Below are positions 56,101 through 64,000 of a DNA stretch of 64,000 bases, in pieces. Source of the DNA: Guillardia theta CCMP2712. Lineage: Eukaryota; Cryptophyceae; Pyrenomonadales; Geminigeraceae. How positions within the stretch are numbered: the first letter of the stretch is position 1; each line of letters starts with the position of its first letter. The stretch spans positions 215,337 to 279,336 of the forward strand of contig NW_005434663.1 of assembly GCF_000315625.1 (NCBI RefSeq), given 5' to 3'. The notes below the pieces were generated by a model. It was given only the letters and a program-made list of their open reading frames with translations. It was not told where the DNA came from and did no database searches. A program made the translations under genes and the position numbers.

Positions 56101-56259
56101 GCGGAGGGGCTGACGGACGGACAGGATGGAGATTTCCTGCTGGGCTTCCTCGAGCTGGACAAGGACTTGCAGGCAGGGAGGAGGAGAAACCTCCGGCTGG
56201 TGACGTGGGTGGCAGGAGGAGCTTTGCCAGGGGGTCGGTCAAACGTCGCACACCATTAG
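50158..56259 (+). CDS. CPSF-A/DDB1/SF3B3-family beta-propeller protein
   Basis: A WD40-like triple-propeller scaffold of the family that includes DDB1, CPSF160 and SF3B3, which act in ubiquitin ligation, polyadenylation and splicing; which one it serves is unclear. N-terminal pieces: FGTIWDLKVHN, DLVLVTSDSGRLLVLHVD (about 50580-50640), YGHRISVAPTGSAVVIS, LQFTHND. A 2.3-kb exon (about 51390-53650) carries the second and third propellers, with VFLVVGLRNGKVIIF and KLVSIDRCEKLDVKTIPL. Then ARFLITSLTSNGFHLAVGD (about 53810-53870). A stop at 54010-54012 is bypassed by a GTAAGT intron joining in phase to an exon at 54044. The end shows GSLGLVMGLRG, LLRLQERMQEHA, HRRFRSSS and DGDFLLGFLEL, the family C-terminus, before TAG 56257-56259. 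About 300 residues between (54120-55210) match nothing I know. If the join is wrong, the gene ends at 54012. Confidence 0.65.
55207..55530. repeat. 17-bp minisatellite and (GGA)n in an intron
   Basis: 55210-55330 has about seven copies of AGGAGCAGGAGGAGAAG. 55458-55530 is a nearly pure GGA run. Both lie in an intron of the CPSF-A family gene, between the ELSCVRLWGD exon and the FWNLRDFRMSKK exon. Confidence 0.85.
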
Positions 56260-56307
56260 CGAGGTCATCGACGCCATTCATCATCTCATATGAACGCCTC
56301 TTGCACT

Positions 56308-59300
56308 TCTACCTCCCCTCATTCCCCCGATGCCTCTCCAGCCGAGTTTGCTGGTCTCTCGTCAGATCACGGATCTGTTCCCTCAGCTCCCCCAAGTCTC
56401 CCAGCACCTGCTCGGCGTCAGCTCTCGCTGCAGCTGGAGGACGAGCCCACCTGTCGCAGCTTGTCCAGTCCCAGCCGGGTCTCTCGCCGGGAGAGGAGGT
56501 TGCGCTTGACCTGCTCCCACGAGTCGAGGTCGTAGGTCGGGATGAAGTCGGGGCGGTTGGCAACCAGGTCCTCGAGGTCGGGTCGGAGGAGGATGTAGAG
56601 CTCTACCGGCTCCAGGGCTGTTGCCGTGTGGCTCTGCTTCAGGGTCCCGTCCCCCCCGTTGACGCAGTTCTCCCCGAAAACTCCTCCCGGCCCCAGCACG
56701 CTCTCGGACTCCCAACCCCTGCTGAGGAGAACCTGCAAGCAAGTCGCGTCAAGTGAACAAGGAAGAGCACGAGAGGAGGCTGAGGACAGAAGAGATAGCA
56801 GGGGAGAGGAGGAGGAAGAAGATAAGGATGCGAAGGATAGCTTAAGCATAAGATAAGGAGAGGAGAGGGAGAGGAGGGGAGAAGGGACGGCGTTCACCTG
56901 CCCGCTCTTCACAAAGCAGAGGCCGTTGGAAGGAGTTCCCTCGATGGTAATGACGTCACCTTCAGCTGCGAAGGTCTGTGGGGAAACCTCAGCCCCCCTC
57001 CCCTCCTCTTCTCTCCTCGCTCGCCTTTCGCAGGAGCAGACAGATCTCTCCAGTAGTTCCAGCCGAGCAGCGCTTTAGGATGGGACAGGCCGTGACGAGG
57101 TTGCGATGCACGTGAGCTGCGAGATCCTGTTGAGAGTGAGAGGAGGAGAGACGCGAGCAGAGCTGCCTTCTGCATGCTGAGCGGGAGATCTTGGATGATC
57201 TTGTAGCCTTCTCGAGGTCAGAGGGAGTGGAGAGAAGAGAAGAAGATGATGGGAAGTCAAAGAGGAAGAGCAGCGCGAGAAAGCAGGAAGGGGGATGAGA
57301 GGAAGAGAGGAGGAGGATTCTCACCGTCGAAGGACCGTCTCTCAGGGTATCTGTACTCAAAGAATTGCATGATTCTCGCTTGAAGGGCTGCTGGAACCTG
57401 CAAGCGCACAAGGAGATTAGACGGGATGAAGAGAGAGAAGTGTCAGAGAAAGGAGGAGGAGGAGGTGGTGGAGGTGGTGGAGGAGACTTGGTTGCACCTG
57501 CTTGTCCTTCATGTACTCCTTCAAACGGTTCTCAAGCTCCAGGTATCTTGCTCCTGCCTCCGATCGCCGATCGATGATGGCAGGAACGCTGTCAACTCAG
57601 GTGACGTGGAAGGAGAAACGAAACATTGAAAACCTTCCGATAAGATGTCCGAACAAGAAGCCGCCAAGAACCATCAGGCCGATCTGAGCGACAGCATCTC
57701 AACCTTCATGTTCGTTCTTCTTGCGTGTACAAACTCACACAAAATATCCTCTCAGCTGCGTTCAAACCTGAAAGACTGATAGTGAGACAGAGATAGACTT
57801 GCTTCAGCTGCTTGCCTGCTACATCTCCATACCCCACGGTCGTGATGGTTGCGTAGATGAAGTAGAAGCTGAGGGCACGAGTGAACTCCTTTGCTTCCTG
57901 GGCTCATTCGCTTGTACCTCTTGACATACTTGGATAAACAGGACTCGTCCCTTCTTGTGTGCCTCACAACCCACCTGCTCTTCTCTTAACTTCCTCCTCC
58001 TCCTCCCCCCCCCCCCCGCTTCTCTTCATGACTTCTCGCCTGTCCATCTCCCCTCCCCTTCTTCGCTTTCTCTCACTTTCTCGTCTTTGACTTTCACTCA
58101 CCCATTTAGCCTGTCTAGTTGTCCAACGAAGTACCAAGCGCAAGCAAGCACGTGTCCGGTAAACAGCATCTGTTCGCTTGTAACGACACAAGGAGGGAGT
58201 GGGAGTGGGAGGAGGGGCAAGAGAGAAAGATGGGAGAGGAGGACAGCAGCGGGACGAAGGATGCTGACACCTGCCCAAGGAGCAGCGAGAGGTTGAACAG
58301 TCTCGATTTGTCCGGGAACTGGTGGAGGACTTAATCAGTCGGGCAACGACGTCAGCCACGTGACCTTGTAGGCGATGAAGTTGGCGATGCGGTAGATGTG
58401 ATGCAGCCTTGGTGTGACGCTCAGCTGCTGGGGGAGAGCTGGACCCTCACCTGAAGAGCTTCGCCATCCTAAAGGCCTGCCGGGCTGTCAGCTGGAGGAG
58501 TCGGGCGAGACGGGAGGACCTTGAACAGGTTGATGACCTTGTTGTCCCAGATGAAGGGGATGCTTCCCGGGATCAGATACGAGATGAGGCAAGCCATCGC
58601 CTTGAGCGGGAAGATGCCGCAAACATCCCACACAAACGCCCTGCAGGTCTTGTGGTCAACAGGGAGGGGGAGGAGGAGGAGGGAGAGGAGGAGGGAGAGG
58701 AGGAGGGAGAGGAGGAGGAGGAGGAGGAGGGAGAGGAGGAGGGAGAGGAGGAGGGGGAGGAGGAGGGAGAGGAGGAGGGAGAGGAGGAGGGAGAGGAGGA
58801 GGGAGAGGAGGAGGGAGAGGAGGAGGGAGAGGAGGAGGGAGAGGAGGAGGGAGAGGAGGAGGGAGAGGAGGAGAAGGAGGAGTAGGAGGCGCGAATACCA
58901 GCTGCTCAAGTATCGATTTCGAATGGTCGGCAGGTCGTCGACAAGGTCAAGTCGTCCGTTGCCGCGGTACTGTAGCAGGAGCGTGAGCGAGGGGAGGAGG
59001 GGGCCGAGCATCGACCTGATAGAAGGCTGTGTGCATGGAGAAGATGATGTCGGTGAGGAAGATCAAGTCGACGATCGACCTCAGAGGCCTCGCCAGGTTC
59101 TCTGCTAGCATGTTCTTGGGCAGCGAGCAGTGGTCCTGCAAGTCCCTCGTCACCTCCTCCCTCCTCCTCCTCGTCCTCCTCTCCAACCTCGTCCCAGTCG
59201 TCCATGGTGAAGCCTGCGGCTCGAAAGGGGACGTTGAAGGCTATGTACATCATCGCCAGCCACACTGTCCCGTCCCACACCTGCCACCCTCGTGAGCTCT

Positions 59301-59647
59301 AAGCCCAGCCTCTGCTGCAGCACCTGCAGGAACATGGAGCCGGGCCTGAAAACGTTCTTTCGCCCCCACGGAGGGTCGGGGTAGAACCAGGCGTACTTCC
59401 CGAGATCGACGATCTCTTGAGACTGGCAGAGGAAGCGAGTGAAAGAGTGCAGGGCAGGAGGAAGGCAAACCTTGCTCACGTGCAGATCCGTGCTGTTCTT
59501 CCTGCCCACAGTCCCGCGATGTGGTGCTTCCTTGGGAACAAATGCTTTGATCTGAGCGAACTGCGGATTCGCCATGGTGGAGAAGACGGAACCGGCCTCG
59601 ATGGCTCCAATATCGTTCATGCCGGAGCTCCCACCTCTCAAGAGCAT
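56308..59647 (-). CDS. Cyclic-nucleotide-gated-type voltage-gated potassium channel
   Basis: A six-helix channel of the HCN/CNG/EAG class. Minus-strand order: N-terminal tail (from ATG 59647), S1 with VWDGTVWLAMMYIAFNVPF, S2 VDLIFLTDIIFSMHTAFY, S3 FVWDVCGIFPLKAMACLI, S4 remnant with TARQAFRMAKLFR, S5 MLFTGHVLACAWYFVG, pore FYFIYATITTVGYGD (filter at about 57825-57842, K-selective GYG), S6 IGLMVLGGFLFGHLIG, C-linker ALQARIMQFFEYRYPERRSF, and a cNMP domain in two exons: FAAEGDVITIEGTPSNGLCF and VLGPGGVFGENCV with VELYILLRPDLEDL. It ends in a coiled coil (LGDLGELREQIRDLTRDQQ) and stop TAG at 56308-56310. About 15 exons. One intron after VGYGDVA (57768-57815) needs a GC donor. The S4 joint near 58500-58530 is out of frame by one base or uses a 28-nt intron. 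Confidence 0.82.
57768..57815 (-). other. Probable GC-AG intron after the channel filter
   Basis: Joining GYGDVAG to LNAAERIF in frame requires a donor GCAAGC at 57815 and the CTTTCAG acceptor at 57768. No GT donor gives the same frame. Confidence 0.5.
58667..58880. repeat. 12-bp GAGGAGGGAGAG minisatellite, intronic
   Basis: About 17 units of a 12-base GA repeat, in the intron between the S2-S3 loop exon (NRYLSSW) and the S3 exon of the channel. The long Glu/Gly and Leu/Ser ORFs here are artefacts. Confidence 0.95.
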
Positions 59648-59764
59648 TGCGCCCTGCTGCTTCAAGCTGCAGGGCAGGCAGGTGCAGAAGGAGGAGAGGA
59701 GGGGAAGCACGAAGAAATGTCGTCCTCTCACCCGAACGATCATCGGGACGTTTGTGGCTCTCAC

Positions 59765-60486
59765 GATCTAGTCCCTCCTGGTTATCTCACATGCTCTGCT
59801 CAATCTCGCTCCACATCTCATGCTGATCCAAATCAAAAGTCCCTCACTCTCCATCAGCGGCTCTTTTGCTCTTCATCTCAGTGATACTCACTCAAGCGCT
59901 TCTCTTCTCTATCCTCTCCTCTCCTCTCCTCTCCTCTCCCCTCTCTGCTTCTCCTGCGTCTCCACCACCACCACCACCAACTCCTCCTCCTCCTCCTCCT
60001 CCTCCTCCTCCTTCTACTCCTTCTCCTCCTCCTCTTCCTTCTCCTCTGTCGTCTTCTTCTCCTTCTTCTCCTTCTCCTTCGTCGCTGTCTTCCCTCCCTA
60101 CCTGGTTAAAACCTCAAGCCATGATCTCTCCCAACCCGCCTCAGACCCGCCGCGATGCGCCTCATGGCGATCCTGGCGGTGCTACTGAGCGTAGGAGGAG
60201 GGGGGACGAGCGGAGGAGGAGGAGGAGGAGGAGGAGGAGAGAGGACGAAGCAGGTGCATGAGGGAGAGAGTTTTCAGGGCTCTGCTTGCTTCAGGACATG
60301 TTTGCGGTTGGATAGAAGCAGATCCTTGCTTCTGCCCCGGCTCTCGTCTCCCGGTTGGAACCAGCAGGTTGCGAGGCTGCGAGGTGGACATGACATGTTG
60401 TTGTCGCACGAACAAGGTGACCTGACATAGCATGACATGCGAATGACATCGCCGCAGATTCTTATCCTCCATCGTCGGCGGGCGAG
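59765..60486. other. Intergenic spacer, CTC-rich
   Basis: 59920-60090 is CTCCTC/CTTCTC-rich low complexity. 60190-60245 is GGAGGA-rich. No gene recognised. This is the shared upstream region of divergent genes. Confidence 0.45.
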
Positions 60487-63396
60487 ATGGCTGAGTTAAA
60501 ACGAGCTAGCGAGCTTGGAGAAGCGAGCGTGAGCATGAAGAGCAAGATAAACACAGGAATTTTACTTCCTTGTAGTGATGTGATTGACTGTGACTCGTCT
60601 CCGAAAGCAGTCAAGGAACTTGAAGCGTATCTTTCGGATCGTCGTGAAGTAGTATCCGGCGTTTTCCTAGAAGGAAATTCTCATTCAGCAAGGGGGCGAC
60701 GGCTGACATGCGGATGGTTTTACAGGGCTACTTGCCTCTATACTGAGAGTAATATACCCGAAGCAAGCTGGCGGAGCCAAGACATCTGATGCGGGGTCGG
60801 TTGTTCGAGAGGTAGGCGATCAGTGGTAGAGGTGATTTGAAACTGAAGGGAATTCAGCTGATCCACGCGGTTCTGGAGTTGATTCGTCTCGCCTGCAGCA
60901 TTGTGAATGCAAGATCGTTTGAGAAATCCTTGACAGAGAGAGCGTTGCTGTGCATCTCCATGTGTTTAACAAGGCAACTGTTGCTGGCTGCTTTCACAGT
61001 CGTTGATATCGCCGCAGAATCATACCGGACGTGAAATCTCTCGAGCACTCCATGCGTTGTGTAAGCGAGCTGTACAAGAACGAAATCTTTCTTCGCAAAC
61101 GTAGAGGTGTTCAACTTTGTTTGAGGAGATAACAAGTTAAATTGCAGCATACCTTAACGAGGTAGCAAAGACATTGAGCTGGAACCTCGAGAAGAATGTA
61201 TCTATCCACATGAAACAACAGATATTCAAGTGAAGATGGTTTCGTCTTCTTTCCTCAAATTACTTGAATTCTTATCAGGATAATACTTGTATCCATGGAA
61301 CAAGATACCAGTTATTTGGATGACTTGGTACCATGTTGGCTGAGCATTGCTGTGGAAGAAGGTTGATGTATTAAACTAACGGATCCTGTTTTGAGAGACT
61401 AAATTCAGATGGAAAGCTTCAAGACATGATCAGCAGAGCAGCGAAAGAATGGATGCTGCATGTGTATCCAAGTGATCTCACGCGGTTTCAGCGACCAGCG
61501 CGAGTTCTACTGTCCGTTGCGTTTGCTCAACTTGTCCACGGAGATCCGGTGAATGTCGGATGATTATATATGAAGTTTTGATCTTCCTCAGGCTATCAGA
61601 GAAAGGGCAAACAAGGTTTTAGAAAAGTGTACAAGGTGCACTTCAAGTGTTCAGAAGAAATGTTTTGTTGACGAATGACAGGAAATTTAAGAAGCATGTT
61701 TCAAAAAGGTACAATTATGCTTTGCAACGTCTCCTTCGTTGATGGCTCTGCTCTCCTAGTTGGAGATCTGAAACGAATTCCTTCCAAGTATACAAGACTG
61801 GTCTAGTTGACGTGATTCTTTCCCTCATTGGGGACCCACACAGTCACCAGCAACTCCCAGGAGCAATTCGCCGGGATCATGTTCGAATTGGATCAGTTTC
61901 GTGACAAGGAGGGAGAAAAGTGCAAGGCGTACGTGGCACGAGTACTTTTAGGGATGCTTTCGTTCTGTGGAGAAAGGTAAGTCATCGGCAAGGGTTCATG
62001 GATGTGACAGGCCGCAGGGTCAGTAGAAGGACTGGGGAGAAGATCTTTGACCTTGTCCTCATGGAACTTCACACGGATACTGATCTACATGATGCCTTCA
62101 GTCTCGACTCCACTTGCACTGCTGCACATCCTGCTGTAGCCGCCTCTACAGGCCGTCAAGACATACTGCATTTGGCCATGCAGAAGGTGGTGTTGTGAGC
62201 TCGGCTCTGGCTGTGTTCTGACTCCTGTGCCGTTAGCTGCTCTGCTGCCTGGACTCTCGTTTTGCACTTCACATGGTCCACCAGGGGAAGTACATAGAGG
62301 TGACCTCTTTCCCTTCGGCTCCCGCTGACCTTGGAACTCAGAACGTGTGGGGAAAGTCCATCTCTCAATCCGCTAAGGATTTGATTTATGGTGATGTCTT
62401 GAGCTTCTCATCATCAGCGTGAGGATATCTTGCTTGTGGCAGCTTGCATCTGTTCTGGAGCCTTCATCATCGAACAGCAGAGTCGAGCTCACCCCCAGCA
62501 GCGCAAACTTTCCCTCCATGAGATCGAGCGGACAATGGTGACTCATCGTATGCGGCTTCAATGCCTGAGATGCTCTCACATGTGCAGCAATTCGCACGCG
62601 TATGCGAGGTGATGTTCTCGCCAACAAAGAGATACAAGGAAGCTGTCCTGTTGCTTTGTTGGCGAGTCTTCGAGTTCATAGTCAACTCCGCCAAGGCTGT
62701 TGGGCCTTTTGGAGAGTTTTCCTTTGACACCCTTCCGACGAAAGTCTTGCTGCAGCGGGTCTTAGTTGCGTTGGTGAGGAACCCGAACTCATTTCAAGGG
62801 GTTGTTGAATCTTGCATCAGTACTCAGCCCTTGGCGACAACACTTTGCTAACTAACCGCGAGGACATCTTGATGAAGATACAAACCTTCAACGGTGAGCC
62901 TGCCCTTGCACTTCGAGTTGAATGACAAGTAATCGAAGATGAGATGCAAGACATCGGCGGAGTGGGAGTGCTAGAAAACCTCTATGATGAGGCTATATCT
63001 TCCATCTGGAGCAGAGTACGGCTGCACCTGGATCAGAAGTCATCGGAGCTCAATGCGGGGCACAAGTATGACTGCTGGGTCTTTCACGAGAGCTCTCGAG
63101 CTTCACTCTTTCTGCGAGGGATTCTTCAAGTAGCCTGCTACGTGATGCTCCTCGTTGTGTTGACTCGTGATTCATTAGGAAGGGAACCAAGGTCGACTGA
63201 AACGACTCACTTCCTTGCCTGCCACCGTTGAGGTATTCCTCCTTATTTGCGCGAGTCGAGGTTTGATGGCTTGTAGTTGTTCTGTCACGAGGACCTCCAG
63301 GCATTATTTCGCCGGCTACGGGCAGGCTCGAGAGAGATACTGCTTGGGTGGATGAAACTGGGAGGTTTGCACTTGCTTCACGCAGCTCTCGATTGA
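60487..63396 (+). CDS. Uncharacterised alpha-helical (HEAT/ARM-like) protein
   Basis: Not recognised. The ATG at 60487 begins MAELKRASELGEAS. Exons that read well and join plausibly are LLASILRVIYPKQAGGAK (about 60725), IQLIHAVLELIRLACSIVN with CLTRQLLLAAFTVVDIAA (60850-61010), RPARVLLSVAFAQLVHGD (about 61490-61550), AIRERANKVLEKCT, GIMFELDQFRDKEGEK with YVARVLLGMLSFCG (61870-61970), FDLVLMELHTDTDLHDAFS (about 62045-62100), MFSPTKRYKEAVLLL with FEFIVNSAKA (62610-62700), VLENLYDEAISSIWSRVRLH (about 62965-63025), RLKRLTSLPATVE, and LQALFRRLRAGSREILLGW to a stop at 63394-63396. The run of amphipathic helices suggests an alpha-solenoid adaptor. About 14 exons, with a low-certainty stretch at 61030-61420. 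Confidence 0.55.
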
Positions 63397-64000
63397 GTTC
63401 TTCCAACAGCTATATATTGGGATTTAGCTGAAGATCGACATGTGCACCTTAGACCTCTCGAAGCTGACCTGGAATCCCCAGTGATAGATGACAAGTGCTC
63501 TGGTTGTACCAGCACAGATAATGCCTGACCATCGTGTCTGCTATTTGTCTGGTTGCGAGTTCGTCCCTTCATTCTCTGTCCCACAAGTCACTTCTGTCCA
63601 TCCTTCCCCTCCTTGCCCCCTGCTCCTCCTCCTCCTCCTCCTCCTCCTCCTCCTCTCCCTCCTCTCGCCATCCTTCAGGATCTCCATGACGTCCCAATCA
63701 AAATGCCCGACATCATTGTCGGGGAGATTTTAGTCGTCAAAAGGGTAGGGGTGGATGTTCCTTTCCTTGGACCGGGTATATTCTAATGGAATTGAAATAC
63801 GTAGACAGGGGTACATGAGTATGGGGGTGGTAAAAATTGTCAGCTGAGGTGGTAGGGTGATTCTTTTTTCTTTCAAATTCTTTCAGACAGATGATTGTTG
63901 AACAGGACGGTGGGGGTAGTCTGACTTTTGAAAATAATTGAGGGTGGGTCTGTTTCATAGGTAGGGTATTTCACAGACGGGTAGTTTTCAGAGGTATATG
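63397..64000. other. Right-end region: CTC repeat and GGGTA-rich tract
   Basis: 63625-63660 is (CTC)n. An exon-like piece at 63680-63745 (LHDVPIKMPDIIVGEILVVK) could belong to the previous gene or a gene continuing outside the window. From 63745 on the text is G-rich with GGGTAGGGG, GGGGTAC and GGGGGTGG words, like the spacer at 29015-29260. Confidence 0.45.

Noticed and set aside
58469-59108. Poly-Glu/Gly and poly-Leu/Ser ORFs
   Set aside because: Products of the 12-bp GAGGAGGGAGAG repeat in an intron of the potassium channel.
60155-60430. ORF with signal-peptide-like start (MRLMAILAVLLSVGG)
   Set aside because: It passes at once into a GGA repeat and has no conserved or structured continuation.
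1-64000. tRNA, rRNA, snoRNA or riboswitch genes
   Set aside because: No cloverleaf with matching A and B boxes or other recognisable RNA structure was found by eye; small RNAs cannot be excluded.

Overview
The window is eukaryotic nuclear DNA from a protist. Genes are broken by many short spliceosomal introns (mostly about 40-70 nt, GT-AG, with at least two probable GC-AG cases). They are tightly packed on both strands, and introns and spacers hold many minisatellites. The families (LAMMER kinase, DA2-type RING ligase, RuBisCO-methyltransferase-like SET protein, ankyrin/oxysterol-binding protein, TIM50, CPSF-A family, a secretory/plastid-type leader) suggest an alga. The intron style and base composition would fit a cryptophyte such as Guillardia, but that is inference. 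There is one 198-base assembly gap (24303-24500). All multi-exon models were joined by eye from splice motifs and frame, so exon edges and starts are approximate.

Layout. 1-6600: a small membrane-anchored protein (+), a SET-domain methyltransferase (-) converging on it, and an ankyrin plus oxysterol-binding protein (+). 6676-15765 (-): a kinesin-light-chain-like TPR protein with a 22-bp minisatellite in an intron, a 13-bp minisatellite spacer, and a ~1566-residue polytopic membrane protein with a discoidin-like segment and two RelA/SpoT-like modules. 16586-20699 (+): a leader-bearing helical protein and a divergent kinesin-like motor. 20770-25750: a nest of 5'-truncated and inverted copies of one retroelement family. 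25987-28909 (-): a monocarboxylate-transporter-like MFS protein. 29687-36246 (+): a LAMMER kinase and a DA2-like RING E3 ligase, separated by GGGTA-rich spacer DNA. 36465-42259: TIM50 (-), a cysteine-rich membrane-anchored protein (+), an orphan ORF (-) and a WW-domain protein (+). 42393-49520 (+): a very large Clu-domain / C2-like / leucine-rich-repeat protein. 50158-56259 (+): a CPSF-A/DDB1-family beta-propeller protein with an unrelated middle insert. 56308-59647 (-): a cyclic-nucleotide-gated-type potassium channel, convergent with the previous gene. 60487-63396 (+): an unrecognised helical-repeat protein. The last 600 bases are GGGTA-rich spacer.

The genes do not form one pathway; this is ordinary housekeeping and signalling content. 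The most unusual items are the RelA/SpoT-like membrane protein, the kinesin-like protein with an altered P-loop, the Clu/LRR fusion and the retroelement nest with repeated 5' inversions.
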